From the NCBI RefSeq assembly GCF_020616515.1, contig NZ_CP085135.1:1674001-1738000 (forward strand): a stretch of 64,000 bases of DNA. Reading direction: 5' to 3'. Shown in pieces: positions 26,554-36,758 of this stretch (its first letter is position 1; every line of letters begins with the position of its first letter). This stretch comes from Mesorhizobium sp. PAMC28654. GTDB lineage: Bacteria; Pseudomonadota; Alphaproteobacteria; Rhizobiales; Rhizobiaceae. The notes under the pieces were generated by a model. The model made no database searches, was not told the DNA's origin, and saw only the letters and a list, made by a program, of their open reading frames with translations. A program made the position numbers and the translations under genes.

Positions 26554-27895
26554 TGGCAACCTCGCCGAGCTTCGGCCCGACGACCATGATAGCCGGTTCC
26601 GTGGAGAGCAGCTTCTTGGCCGCGGCCTTGACCTGATCGAGCGTCACACCGTTGATGTAGGCCGTCCGCCGCTGCATGTAATCGATGCCGAGCTTGTCAA
26701 CCTGCAGCTCAACCAGGGTCGCGGCGATGGCGCTGGAGGAATTCAGATTGTTGATGGCGTAGGCGCCGATCATGTATTTCTTGGTCGCCGCGAGTTCCTC
26801 CTCGGTCGGACCTTCCTCAGCCATGCGCCTCACAACATCGCGGACGATGCCTAGTGTCTGCGCCGCCCGGTCCGAGCGCGTCGCGGTGGTGATGATCAGC
26901 GCGTTGGCGTGTTCCTGGTTGATCAGCGACGAGTTGACGCTATAGGCCAGACCGCGCTTTTCGCGCACCTCGCTGAACAGGCGCGAGGTGAAGGTGCCAC
27001 CGCCGAGGATTTCGTTCATCAAGGCAGCCGCGAAGAAATCCGGAGCATCCCGCTTCACTCCCGGATAGGCGAGTTGCAGCGAGGTCTGCGGCAGCGCGTA
27101 GTTGACCTCGACATGCTGCGCCAGCTTTGGCTCGATATCGGCCACCGGCTTGAGCAGCTGCTTTTCCGGCAGGTCACCGAACAGCAGGTCGAGTTTTTGC
27201 TTTAGCGTTTCGGCGTCGATGGCGCCGACCACCGCGACACGCAGGCCGCCGCGGGCGAAATTCGCCTTGTGGAAGGCGCGCAAATCATCCTGGGTGATCG
27301 TGGCGATGCTCTGCCTGGTGCCTTGATCCGATCGCGCATAGGGATGGTTGCCATAGATGGCTTCGGCCCATTTGGTCTGGGCAATCGTGTCAGGGTCATT
27401 TTCACCGGCGATGATGCCAGACAGGATCTGCGAGCGGATGCGGTCGATCGGCGCCTGGTCGAAACGCGGTTGCGTGACCGCCAGCCGCAAGAGCTCGAAT
27501 GCCTCGTCCTTGCGCTCGGCCAGCATGCGCATCGACCCGTACGTGCCGTCACGCCGCTCGTCGAAACTCATTTCCGCGCCGACGTCGTCAAGGCGGATCT
27601 GGAAAGTCTCGCTGTCGAGATCGCCGGCCCCCTCGTCGAACAGTCCGGTCATCAGATTGGCAAGCCCCTCCTTGCCCGGCGGATCCTGCGTCGAGCCACC
27701 GTCGAAGACGAAGCGTATGGCGATGATCGGCACCGAATAATCTTCCACAAGCCAGGCATCGACGCCCTTCGACGACTTCACATCCTGGATGGCCACGCTG
27801 GCGCGCGCGGTGACCGCCGGCAAGATCAGGAACAACACCGACAGGAACAGGACCGCGATGTGCAGACGGAAGCGAATGGTGCCGAGCCGCGTCAT
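26543..27895 (-). CDS. M16 family metallopeptidase, catalytically inactive subunit type
   Basis: 450-aa M16 protein with an N-terminal hydrophobic export or anchor segment (LHIAVLFLSVLFLILPAVTARA). Both M16 halves are recognisable (GLANLMTGLFDEGAGDLDSETFQIRL and SEVREKRGLAYSVNSSL), but the HxxEH zinc motif is replaced by LFDEGA-type residues, so it cannot bind zinc in the usual way. It follows the active paralogue at 27899 directly, and the two probably form a heterodimer in the periplasm. RGLAYS near the C-terminus is the usual Arg-Tyr substrate-binding pair. Confidence 0.92.
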   Translation of the reverse strand: MTRLGTIRFRLHIAVLFLSVLFLILPAVTARASVAIQDVKSSKGVDAWLVEDYSVPIIAIRFVFDGGSTQDPPGKEGLANLMTGLFDEGAGDLDSETFQIRLDDVGAEMSFDERRDGTYGSMRMLAERKDEAFELLRLAVTQPRFDQAPIDRIRSQILSGIIAGENDPDTIAQTKWAEAIYGNHPYARSDQGTRQSIATITQDDLRAFHKANFARGGLRVAVVGAIDAETLKQKLDLLFGDLPEKQLLKPVADIEPKLAQHVEVNYALPQTSLQLAYPGVKRDAPDFFAAALMNEILGGGTFTSRLFSEVREKRGLAYSVNSSLINQEHANALIITTATRSDRAAQTLGIVRDVVRRMAEEGPTEEELAATKKYMIGAYAINNLNSSSAIAATLVELQVDKLGIDYMQRRTAYINGVTLDQVKAAAKKLLSTEPAIMVVGPKLGEVANGG

Positions 27896-27898
27896 CAA

Positions 27899-29269
27899 TC
27901 AGTTCCCCGCCTGGGTTTGCGGCAAGAGGTAGCCGGTCGTCGAATGGTCGAGGATGAGATAGCGGACGGCAACGGCCTTGACCTCATCGGCGGTGACCTT
28001 GCGGATGCGATCCGGCCATTGCTGGACATCCTGCACATTGCCGCCCGTGGCCAGCGTCGAGCCGTAGATGTTCGCCATCGAATCCTGCTTGTCGCGCGCG
28101 AATATCATCGAGCGCACATATCGGTCCTTGGCCTTTTCCAGTTCCTCGCTGGTCACGCCATCCTTGGCGATGCGCATCACCTCGGCGTCGACGGCCGCTT
28201 CGACATCGGCCAGCTTGGCATCGCCGCGCGGCGCGCCGTAGACGGTGAAATTGGTATCGTCGAGCATGGTACCCTGGAAGAAGGCGCCGGCGCTGGAAGC
28301 GATGCCCTGCTTGACCACGAGCTGCTGGTAGAGCCGGCTGCGCGTCCCGCCGCCCAGGATTTCGGCCAGCAGATCGAGCGCTTCCGCTTCGCCGTCCTTG
28401 CCTGAGTGATAGGATGGAACCACCCACTGCGTCGAGAAGCTCGGCACGCTGACGCGGGCGTCGGAGAGCGTTACCGTGCGCTTGGTGTTCTGCTCCGGCT
28501 CGACCGGACGAACGCGCGGCGGCAGATCGGGGCCGCGCGCCACCTTGCCAAAGGTCTTCTCGGCCAGCGCCTTGACTGCCTCCGGCTCGACATCGCCAGC
28601 CACGATCAGCACGGCGTTGTTGGGCCTGTAATATTTGTCGTAGAAGGCGGTGGCGTCGACGCGGTTCAATTGCTCCATCTCCTGCATCCAGCCGATGACC
28701 GGAATGCGGTAGGGCTGGTTCTGCCAGAGCGTGGCATCAACCTCTTCATCGAGCACCGCTTCGGGGTTGTTGTCGATGCGCATGCGGCGTTCCTCGAGGA
28801 TCACGTCGCGCTCGGTCTTGATGACATCGTCGGTCAGGATGAGATTGCGCATCCGGTCGGCCTCGAAGCTCATCATCTGCTCGAGCGCCTGCGGCGCGAC
28901 CGTTTCGTGGAAGGCCGTGTAATCGTAGGACGTGAAGGCGTTGTTGGAGCCGCCAATGTCGGACACGGCGCGGTCGAACTCACCGGCCGCATGGGTGGTC
29001 GTCGCCTTGAACATCAGATGCTCGAAGAAATGCGCGATGCCGGATTTTCCCGGCGGCTCGTCGGCGCTGCCGATCTTGTACCAGACCATATGCGTGACGA
29101 TCGGCGCGCGGTGATCGGGGATGACCACGACTTCCATGCCATTGTCGAGCAGGAAATCCGTCACCGTCCCCTCGCCCGACGCGGAATCGGCCAGCGTCGG
29201 GCCGGCTGCCACGAAAACCAGCGATGTCGCCAGTAATGTTGCCCGCAGCCATTCAGCCTGAAATGTCAT
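27899..29269 (-). CDS. M16 family zinc metallopeptidase, active subunit
   Basis: 456-aa M16B peptidase. A signal peptide ([20 protein letters not shown]) is followed by the zinc motif HFFEH at residues 80-84 in [16 protein letters not shown], with the distal Glu in ILEERRMR. These proteins act on peptides in the periplasm. The start at 29269 ([10 protein letters not shown]) has CGGAG upstream; a longer reading to 29323 lacks a site. The inactive paralogue starts 3 nt after its stop, and the patatin gene follows, so this is the head of a three-gene run. Confidence 0.94.
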   Translation of the reverse strand: MTFQAEWLRATLLATSLVFVAAGPTLADSASGEGTVTDFLLDNGMEVVVIPDHRAPIVTHMVWYKIGSADEPPGKSGIAHFFEHLMFKATTTHAAGEFDRAVSDIGGSNNAFTSYDYTAFHETVAPQALEQMMSFEADRMRNLILTDDVIKTERDVILEERRMRIDNNPEAVLDEEVDATLWQNQPYRIPVIGWMQEMEQLNRVDATAFYDKYYRPNNAVLIVAGDVEPEAVKALAEKTFGKVARGPDLPPRVRPVEPEQNTKRTVTLSDARVSVPSFSTQWVVPSYHSGKDGEAEALDLLAEILGGGTRSRLYQQLVVKQGIASSAGAFFQGTMLDDTNFTVYGAPRGDAKLADVEAAVDAEVMRIAKDGVTSEELEKAKDRYVRSMIFARDKQDSMANIYGSTLATGGNVQDVQQWPDRIRKVTADEVKAVAVRYLILDHSTTGYLLPQTQAGN

Positions 29270-29374
29270 CAATGGCTCCGGTTTTCCTGTTCGGACGATA
29301 GGCAAGGTGCCGGCGACAAGCAAAGTGAATTGTTCGTCATGTTGCCGGCAAAGGAGGCCGTAAAGAGGCCGAGT

Positions 29375-29929
29375 TCAGGTGGCCTCGATGAAGCGGATCA
29401 CCGTCTCGCCATAATTGCGCTCGTCGATGACAGAGAAGCCCGAGCCGGCATCAAAGGCGGCCACCGCTGCCTCCTCGACAACGCAGAGCGCGCCAGGACG
29501 CAGCCAGCCGCCGGCCTTCGCCGATTGCAAGGCGCGTTCGCCAAGGCCCTTGCCATAGGGCGGATCGGCGAAGACGAGGTCGAAAGGGGCAAGTGTGCCC
29601 GCCTCCCCCAACGCGGCGGCGTCGCGGCGAAATATCTTGGTGCGTCCGGTCAGGCCGAACGCCTCGACATTGTCGCGGATCAGCCCACGGCCTTCCGCCG
29701 ATTCCTCGATGAAGACGCCGTAAGACCCGCCGCGCGACAGAGCCTCGAGGCCGAGCGCGCCAGTGCCCGCGAACAGATCCAGCACGCGCCCGCCCTGCAG
29801 CCTGTCGGAAAACCGATGCACCAGCACGTTGAAGACGGCCTCACGGGTGCGGTCGGTCGTCGGGCGAATGGCGTTGGTGCGGGGCGTCGCCAGCGGACGC
29901 CCGCGAAACTCACCGCCGACGATTCTCAT
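29375..29929 (-). CDS. rsmD: 16S rRNA (guanine966-N2)-methyltransferase RsmD
   Basis: 184-aa RsmD. It begins with the family signature MRIVGGEFRGRPLATP, then RPTTDRTREAVFNVL, the SAM-binding VLDLFAGTGALGLEALSRG and the catalytic FADPPYGKG (DPPY). It methylates G966 of 16S rRNA. The start at 29929 is fixed by the family N-terminus; the frame is open much further upstream but that part is a basic repeat-like sequence inside the end of rluB. It follows rluB by 31 bp on the same strand. Near-identical ATGAGGCCCAG elements lie just before the start, one of which provides GAGG. Confidence 0.95.
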   Translation of the reverse strand: MRIVGGEFRGRPLATPRTNAIRPTTDRTREAVFNVLVHRFSDRLQGGRVLDLFAGTGALGLEALSRGGSYGVFIEESAEGRGLIRDNVEAFGLTGRTKIFRRDAAALGEAGTLAPFDLVFADPPYGKGLGERALQSAKAGGWLRPGALCVVEEAAVAAFDAGSGFSVIDERNYGETVIRFIEAT

Positions 29930-29960
29930 TTTGCTCTGGGCCTCATTTTTACCCTGGGCC

Positions 29961-32168
29961 TCATCTCGTCCTGGGCCCTTTCGGGCCGCTGCGGGGCCGC
30001 TCACCGCCACCCGCGCCGCCCGGACGCTCGCCACGCGGCTTGCCGAACGGTTTTGCACCGCCCGGTTTGCCACCGGGATTGCCGTAAGACGGCTTGAACG
30101 ACGCCTTGCGGGCCTTGGCCTCGGCCGCCTTGGCCGCATCGGCCTCGGCCCGGCCCTTGCCGATCGGCCGCGCGCCCGGCGCCATCCAGACATTGGCCTT
30201 GCGCTGACCCGGCGGGTCTATCGGCTTCTGCTCGCGCTCGGATTTTTTCCCGCCCGGCTTGCCGCCAAAAGCACCGCGAGGCTTGTCGCCAAAGCCGCCA
30301 CGGGGTTTGTCGCCGAAACCTCCGCGCTCGGGCCTGGGGCCACGCTCGCCAAAGCTCTTCTCCGGCCCCGCGCTCCTGTCGGGACTTGTCGACAGCTTGC
30401 CCAGCGCTTCGTCACGGCTGTTTTCGCGGCGCTTGCGGTTCTTGATCAGGCCGCCCTCGCCGATCGGGCGGCGCTCGCCGTCGCGGGTGAATTTCGGCCG
30501 CTCGGGTTCTTCTTCGCGCACGGCTTCACGCCGCACCGGCTTGTTGGAAAACGGCTTGGTGATCTCGGCGTCGAAATTGGCGCCGGATTCTTCGACCAGC
30601 CGCTCACCGAGTTGGTCGCGCAGCACGCGGCCTTTGACCTCCAGAACATGGCCCTCACGCAGATCGTCGAGCTGGAACGGCCCGTAGGAAATGCGGATTA
30701 GCCGCGTCACATCGAGGCCGAGCGAGCCGAGAATGTTCCTGACCTCGCGGTTCTTGCCCTCGCGCAGGCCAAGCGTCAGCCAGGCATTGGTGCCTTGCTC
30801 GCGGTCAAGCGTCGCTTCGATGGCACCATAAAAGACGCCGTCAACAGCGATGCCTTCGCGCAAGCCAGCGAGCGCGCTTTCCTCGACCTTTCCGTGGACG
30901 CGCACGCGGTAGCGCCGCAGCCAGCCGGTGGCTGGCAGTTCGAGCACGCGCGACAAGCCGCCGTCATTGGTAAGCAGCAGCAGACCCTCGGTGTTGATGT
31001 CGAGCCGCCCGATGGTCATCAGCCGTGGCAGATCCGCCGGAAGCACATCGAATACAGTCTTGCGCCCCTCGGGGTCGCGGTTTGTGGTGACCACGCCGGC
31101 CGGCTTGTGGAAAAGGAACAGCCGCGTCCGCTCGATTGGTGGGATCTCCATGCCATCAAGATGGATAACGTCGTCGGGCATGACATTGAAAGCCGGCGAG
31201 GACAGTGCCTTGCCGTTGACCTTGACGCGGCCAGCCGCGATCAGTTCCTCGGCGTCGCGGCGCGAAGCAAGGCCGGCGCGGGCCAGCCGCTTGGCGATGC
31301 GTTCGCCGGCTTCCTCGGTCGCTTCGGCTGGACGCGAGCGCGGCTTGAAGCCTCCGGCTGATGCTCCTTGAGGCCGATCGCCGGCAAAATCACGCTTGGG
31401 ACGGTCAGCGAAGTCTCGCTTGGGGCGATCGCCGGCGTCGTGCCGAACACGATCGCCGGCGTCACGCGGCGCGCGATCGCTGAAATCGCGCTTGGGGCGA
31501 TCGAAGCGCCGTTCGCCACTCTCAGCGGCCGCGGCCGGCCGGTCGCCGCGCGACGCGTAGGGTTTGCGTGGGCCTTCCCGCTTTTCATAAGGCTTGCCCT
31601 CGGGACGTGGTCCCTTGTGGAACGGCCTTTCGGCGCGCGGTGCGTCGCCTTCGCCAGTCACACGCGGCTTGTAGGCGCGTGCTGGGCGCTCGCCGTCGGC
31701 TGCAACCGGACGATCGCCACGCGGCGCATAGGGTTTGCGTGGACCTTCGCGCTTTTCAAAAGGCTTGCCCTCGGGGCGTGGTCTGCTGAATGGCCTTTCG
31801 GCGCGCGGTGCGTCGCCTTCGCCAGTCGTGCGCGGCTTGTAGGCGCGTGCTGGGCGTTCTCCGTCGGCTGCCAACGGACGATCGCCACGCGGCGCATAGG
31901 GTTTGCGTGGACCTTCGCGCTTTTCAAAAGGCTTGCCCTCGGGGCGTGGTCCCTTGCTGAACGGCCTGTCGCCGGCCTTGAAGTCACCCTTCGGCCGCTC
32001 ACCATCCGCCGCCATCGGACGGTCGCCACGAGGCGCGTAGGGTTTTTTCGCGCCGAAGGATGGCTTGCCGCCCTTGCCCGCCGCGCCGTCGCGACTGCGC
32101 GGTCCCGCCGATTTCGTGCCGTGGCCCGGACCCTTTTTGGGTCGGAATTTCTTGTCGTTGTCGTCCAT
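29961..32168 (-). CDS. rluB: 23S rRNA pseudouridine synthase (RluB-type) with long disordered repeat extensions
   Basis: 735-aa RsuA-family pseudouridine synthase. The core is ordinary: an S4 domain (ERIAKRLARAGLASRRDAEELIAAGRVKVNG) followed by the catalytic domain with GRLDINTEGLLLLTNDG, where the Asp is catalytic. The family is usually about 250-300 aa; here a basic N-terminal extension of roughly 270 aa and a C-terminal one of roughly 200 aa surround it. The N-terminal part contains three tandem units that begin KPYAPRGDRP (residues 42-88, 89-144, 145-201). The C-terminal part is rich in GGFGDKPRG and KPGG. Such tails probably bind RNA. The start at 32168 (MDDNDKKFRP) has AAGG upstream. 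RluB makes Psi2605 in 23S rRNA; RluE/F specificity is not excluded. Confidence 0.92.
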   Translation of the reverse strand: MDDNDKKFRPKKGPGHGTKSAGPRSRDGAAGKGGKPSFGAKKPYAPRGDRPMAADGERPKGDFKAGDRPFSKGPRPEGKPFEKREGPRKPYAPRGDRPLAADGERPARAYKPRTTGEGDAPRAERPFSRPRPEGKPFEKREGPRKPYAPRGDRPVAADGERPARAYKPRVTGEGDAPRAERPFHKGPRPEGKPYEKREGPRKPYASRGDRPAAAAESGERRFDRPKRDFSDRAPRDAGDRVRHDAGDRPKRDFADRPKRDFAGDRPQGASAGGFKPRSRPAEATEEAGERIAKRLARAGLASRRDAEELIAAGRVKVNGKALSSPAFNVMPDDVIHLDGMEIPPIERTRLFLFHKPAGVVTTNRDPEGRKTVFDVLPADLPRLMTIGRLDINTEGLLLLTNDGGLSRVLELPATGWLRRYRVRVHGKVEESALAGLREGIAVDGVFYGAIEATLDREQGTNAWLTLGLREGKNREVRNILGSLGLDVTRLIRISYGPFQLDDLREGHVLEVKGRVLRDQLGERLVEESGANFDAEITKPFSNKPVRREAVREEEPERPKFTRDGERRPIGEGGLIKNRKRRENSRDEALGKLSTSPDRSAGPEKSFGERGPRPERGGFGDKPRGGFGDKPRGAFGGKPGGKKSEREQKPIDPPGQRKANVWMAPGARPIGKGRAEADAAKAAEAKARKASFKPSYGNPGGKPGGAKPFGKPRGERPGGAGGGERPRSGPKGPRTR
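31566..32045 (-). repeat. Tandem coding repeat in rluB (units of 47, 56 and 57 codons)
   Basis: Three successive units encode KPYAPRGDRP, then AADGERP, and end in RPEGKPxEKREGPR. A degenerate fourth unit (KPYASRGDRP) follows. Units two and three are almost identical at DNA level over long stretches. The repeat keeps the reading frame. Copy number is likely to vary between strains by slippage or recombination. Confidence 0.85.
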
Positions 32169-32190
32169 GTGGCCTTTATCCGTTTGCGCT

Positions 32191-32286
32191 GCTACAGCGT
32201 GGCGCATCCTTTCGGACGCGCACAGGACGCCGTAGCACTTTTGATTTTGCGCATGATCCTTTCCGAAAACCGAGTCCGATTTTCGG
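32191..32286. repeat. Composite rhizobial palindromic element
   Basis: GCTACAGCGT (32191-32200) and ACGCCGTAGC (32227-32236) form near-perfect outer arms around a second stem (GCGCATCC/GGACGCGC). A further palindrome, CCGAAAA (32263-32269) with TTTTCGG (32280-32286), follows. This matches the mosaic palindromes found in many rhizobial intergenic regions. It fills the divergent promoter region between rluB and tadA. Confidence 0.75.
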
Positions 32287-32348
32287 ATTGTGGGCTAGAT
32301 AACAGGATCGCCGTCGAGTGGCGAGGAGATAATCGGAATGGAAACCGC

Positions 32349-32801
32349 GTGAAGCGGCCGGATTTCATGGCACTGGCACTGAAAGAGGCCAAGGCCGCCG
32401 CCCTGCGCGGCGAAGTTCCGGTCGGCGCGGTCATCGCCAGCGGGGTTACCGTCATTGCCAGCGCCGGCAACCGCACCCGCGAACTTGCCGACCCGACGGC
32501 GCATGCCGAGATGCTGGTGATCCGGGACGCCTGCCGCAAGCTCTCAAGCGAACGGCTCACCGGCCATGATCTCTACGTGACACTGGAACCCTGCGCCATG
32601 TGCGCCGGCGCCATTTCCTTCGCCAGGCTGCGCCGCCTGTATTTCGGCGCCGCGGACGAGAAAGGCGGCGCCGTGGTCAATGGCGCGCGCTTCTTTGCCT
32701 CGCCGACCTGCCATCACGCCCCGGACTTCTATCCAGGCATTGGCGAAAGCGACGCCGCACTTCTTCTGAAAGATTTCTTTCGGGAGCGGCGCGATCCCTG
32801 A
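32349..32801 (+). CDS. tadA: tRNA adenosine(34) deaminase TadA
   Basis: 150-aa zinc deaminase. Zinc and catalytic residues are in HAEMLVI (HAE) and PCAMCAGAI (PCxxC). It converts A34 to inosine in tRNA-Arg(ACG). The GTG start at 32349 (KRPDFMALALKEA) fits the usual family N-terminus; ATG 32367 is the alternative. The long open frame upstream (to 31368) runs antisense through the rluB repeats and is not coding. It is divergent from rluB across a palindromic element. Confidence 0.93.
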   Translation: MKRPDFMALALKEAKAAALRGEVPVGAVIASGVTVIASAGNRTRELADPTAHAEMLVIRDACRKLSSERLTGHDLYVTLEPCAMCAGAISFARLRRLYFGAADEKGGAVVNGARFFASPTCHHAPDFYPGIGESDAALLLKDFFRERRDP

Positions 32802-32833
32802 CCGGGACAGGCGACGCTGCCGGTATCAGGCCC

Positions 32834-33514
32834 TTACAGCGAAGGCAGCCAGTCGAACCAGCCGCTGCCCTTCTTGCCTTCCGCTTCCTTCTTGAGGCGA
32901 CGGTCCTTCTTGTACTCATCCTCGCCGAGTTCACCCTGTGGCGCGGTGTCGGCGGCGACACGATACGCCACCGGCGGTTCGCTGAGATACTTGCGGGTGG
33001 TCGGGTCGCCCTGCTTGCTATCGGCGACGCGGCGCTGGATTTCGGCGGCGCGACCCTTGTCGGAATCCGCCGGGGTCCAGGCAGGCGGGCGGCCCGAGGC
33101 TGACTCCGCCAACGCTTTCTTCACCGAAGCCGGATCGGTCTGGACGTCATCGACCAGCTGCGATTGGTAGGACGGATCATTCTGGTGAGCGGTGGCATCG
33201 GCACGCAGACGTGCGCGGCGCTGTTCGGGCGATTCGGGCCATTGAGCGCTGGCAGTCTGGATGCTTTCCTGCGGCGCCGGCAGCGCTTCCTTCTGCCCTG
33301 GTGCGGGCTTCACCAGCGTCGGACGCGGCTTGTAATCAATCGGGGTCTTGGTCTTCGGCGCGAACGAGAACGCACCGGTGATATCGCCAGCCAGCTGCGC
33401 GCCGGCGGTCTTGTCGGTTCCGTAGGTAGGCGACCCCATGCAACCGGACAGAGCGAGGCCCGATACGACAAGCGGCGCCAGCAGCGCAAGGCGCGCGTTA
33501 TATCTCTCGGTCAT
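32834..33514 (-). CDS. Putative lipoprotein of unknown function
   Basis: 226-aa protein with a lipoprotein signal (ARLALLAPLVVSGLALSGC, lipobox LSGC), so Cys is probably lipidated and the mature protein sits in the envelope. The body has no domain I recognise; it is rich in Pro, Ala, Lys and Gln, mostly polar, and ends in a basic stretch and GSGWFDWLPSL. The start at 33514 (MTERYNARLA) places the signal peptide correctly. It follows ileS by 198 bp of shared strand space and is convergent with tadA. Confidence 0.75.
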   Translation of the reverse strand: MTERYNARLALLAPLVVSGLALSGCMGSPTYGTDKTAGAQLAGDITGAFSFAPKTKTPIDYKPRPTLVKPAPGQKEALPAPQESIQTASAQWPESPEQRRARLRADATAHQNDPSYQSQLVDDVQTDPASVKKALAESASGRPPAWTPADSDKGRAAEIQRRVADSKQGDPTTRKYLSEPPVAYRVAADTAPQGELGEDEYKKDRRLKKEAEGKKGSGWFDWLPSL

Positions 33515-33712
33515 ATCAAAAAGTCCCACTCTAGACAGCCTCTCGATCGCCACCGGGCAAAGTCCGGTCCCCATCGCATATGCTCTTCCGACGGAAATCC
33601 GGCGACAATTTGTCGTCCGGAGTTTCGCCTATCTATCTCAACCACTCGTTAAGGGCAACGCGCGGACGGCCACAGGTCGCCCGCAGTGGCATTTGTGCAC
33701 CTGTTTGGCGCA

Positions 33713-36701
33713 TCAAATCCGTCCCAACGCCTTCAGCTCATGCAGAACCGCGGCATCGCGCGCCGAAACATCCGGGAATTCCGCATCTTGCCCGACATCG
33801 GCCGTGTAGCGCCAGGAGCGTGCGCATTTCACCAAGCCACGATCCTCGGCTTTTTCCACCACGACGGCAACGCCCTTGACGTCGTCGAGCGTGAAGGCGC
33901 CCGCCGGTGCCTTGCCATGAGCAATGACCAGATCGCTGGTGATGGCCATCTCGGCCATGTCGACATCGGTGATCGCCGCTTCGAGCGCGGCATCGTCGAG
34001 CGTGACGACAGGCACTGCTTCCAGCGACGAACCGATGACCTTCTGGGCCCGGGCAATCTCGAGCGCGCCGGTGACGACGCGCCGCACCTGCCGGACCTTG
34101 CGCCATTTCTCCGCCAGCGCATCGTTCTTCCAATCCGCCGGAATTCGCGGAAACTGGTCGAGATGCACCGATACAGCGTCAGGATGGCGGTCGAGCCAGG
34201 CTTCCTCGGTGGTGAAGGGCAGCATCGGCGCCAGCCACTTCACCAGGCAGTCGAACAAATGCCGCACCACCTGAACCGAGGCCTTGCGCTTCACGCTGGA
34301 AGGTCCATCGCAGTAGAGCGCGTCCTTGCGGATGTCGAAATAGAAGGCCGACAGCTCGACAACCATGAAATCGAGCAGTGCGCGCGTGACGCGCTTGAAC
34401 TCGAAGGCGTCATAGCCCGATCGGACGACTTCATCCAACTCGGCCAGCCGGTGCAGCATCAACCGCTCCAGCTCCGGCATTTTCTCCAGCGGCACCTCTT
34501 CGCCATCGTCATGGGCAAGCGTGCCCAGCATCCAGCGGATGGTGTTGCGCAGCTTCCGGTAGGCGTCGATGTTGGTCTGCAGCACGTTCTTGCCGAGCCG
34601 CTGGTCTTCCCAATAATCGGTCGTCACCACCCACAGCCGCAGGATGTCGGCACCCGACTGCTTGATGACGTCCTGTGGCACGACAGTGTTGCCAAGCGAC
34701 TTAGACATCTTCCGACCGTCCTCATCCATGGTGAAGCCATGGGTGACAACCGTCTCGTAGGGCGCCCTGCCCCTGGTGCCGCAGCTTTCCAGCAGCGAGG
34801 AATGGAACCAGCCGCGATGCTGGTCGGAGCCTTCAAGATAGACGTCGGCTGGCCACTTGAGGTCGGGGCGATCCTCCAGCGTGAAGGCGTGCGTCGAGCC
34901 CGAATCGAACCAGACGTCGAGGATGTCCATCACCTGCTTCCACTTGGACGCGTCGTGATTGCCCAGGAAACGCTCCTTGGCGCCGGCGGCGAACCAGGCA
35001 TCGGCGCCTTCCGCCTCGAAGGCATCCATGATGCGCTGGTTGACCGCTTCGTCCTTCAGTACATTGCCATCCGCGTCGGCGAACACGGCGATCGGCACGC
35101 CCCAGGCGCGCTGGCGCGAAAGCACCCAGTCTGGGCGCTCCTCGATCATGGCGCGAATGCGATTCTGGCCGGCGGCCGGCACGAAACGCGTATCGTCGAT
35201 CGCCTTCAGCGCGCGGCTGCGCAGCGTGGAGCCGTCGCCGAGGTCCTTGTCCATGTAGACGAACCATTGCGGCGTGTTGCGGAAGATGATCGGCTTCTTC
35301 GACCGCCAGGAGTGCGGGTAGGAGTGCTTCAGCCGGCCGCGCGAACAGCGCGTTGCGCTTGATCAGTTCGTCGATGACGGCCTGGTTGGCGTTGCCCTTC
35401 TTGCCGTTGTCGTCAATGACGCGCGCGGGCCCACCCTCGCGGTCCGGGCCAAAGCCCGGCGCATCCTTGGTGAAGAAGCCGCCATCATCGACTGTGAACG
35501 GAATCGCGGTGTCGATGCCGCGTGCGCGCAAATCCGACGCAGCATCCATCCAGGCGTCAAAGTCCTCGCGGCCATGGCCGGGCGCGGTGTGAACGAAACC
35601 GGTGCCTGCATCGTCGGTGACATGATCGCCAGCGAGCATCGGCACCGAGAATTCGTAACCGCCGCCGAAGCCCTTGAAAGGGTGCGAAAGCACAAGGCTT
35701 CCAAGCTCTTCGGCGCTGACGTTGCGAAGATGATTCAAGGTGACCTTGGCCTTGTCGGCCGAAGCTTCGGCCAGAGCCGCGGCGAAGATCAGCTTTTCAC
35801 CGGGCTGCGGACCGAAAGCATTCTCCGCGGCCGTGATCTCGTAGAGGCCATAGCTGATGCGCGGCGAATAATTGACGGCACGATTGCCGGGGATGGTCCA
35901 CGGTGTCGTCGTCCAGATGACGACATGGGCATCCAGCAGGTCCAGGGACTGCCCGCTCAGGCCCGGAACCAATGTTGCGGATTCGCCATCGGGAACACTG
36001 GCGATGGCGATATTGGCCACCGGGAACTTCACCCAGATCGTATCGCTCTCATAGTCCTGGTATTCGACCTCGGCTTCGGCCAGGGCGGTGCGCTCGACAA
36101 CGCTCCACATCACCGGCTTGGAGCCGCGATAGAGCTGGCCGGACATGGCGAATTTCAACAATTCGCCGGCGATCCGCGACTCGGCGTGGAACGCCATTGT
36201 CGTATAGGGGTTCTTGAAGTCGCCGATGACGCCGAGACGCTGAAACTCGCCACCCTGCACCGAGATCCAGTGCGCGGCGAACTCCCGGCATTCCCTGCGG
36301 AACTCGTTGACCGGCACCTCGTCCTTGTTCTTGCCCTTGGCGCGATACTGTTCCTCGATCTTCCATTCGATCGGCAGGCCGTGGCAGTCCCAACCCGGCA
36401 CGTAATTGGAATCGTAACCGCGCATCTGGAACGAGCGGGTGATGACGTCCTTGAGGATCTTGTTCAGCGCATGGCCGATATGGATGTTGCCGTTGGCGTA
36501 GGGAGGGCCGTCGTGCAGCACGTATTTCGTGCGGCCGGCCGCGCTTTCGCGCAGTTTTCGGTAAAGGTCCATGTCTTGCCAGCGCTTGACCAGCACCGGC
36601 TCCTTTTCCGGCAAGCCGGCGCGCATCGGAAAATCCGTCCGCGGCAGGTAAAGCGTCTTGGAATAGTCGATTGCGGAATTGTTGGGCGTTTCGTCGGTCA
36701 T
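33713..36701 (-). pseudogene. ileS: Isoleucyl-tRNA synthetase, interrupted by a frameshift
   Basis: The gene reads as IleS across two frames. The first part starts at ATG 36701 (MTDETPNNS) and carries HIGH in [20 protein letters not shown] and the editing domain. At 35335-35345 the frame breaks, and the sequence continues as [15 protein letters not shown] in the next frame, through the KMSKS loop ([11 protein letters not shown]) and the C-terminal tRNA-binding and zinc region to the stop at 33713. The gap is explained by loss of two bases (a CG from a CGCGCGG run) or by one extra base. Everything else is intact and full length (about 995 codons). IleS is essential, so a sequence error is more likely than a true pseudogene, unless a second ileS exists. 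Confidence 0.9.
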
Positions 36702-36758
36702 TGCTCTGCCATGTGCGTGCCCGGCCAGACGGCCCGCGGCGTTGAAGTCTTCGCTTTG

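Noticed and set aside
33686..35362. Plus-strand frame opposite ileS
   Set aside because: Antisense shadow of the IleS coding sequence; composition is that of a reversed coding strand.
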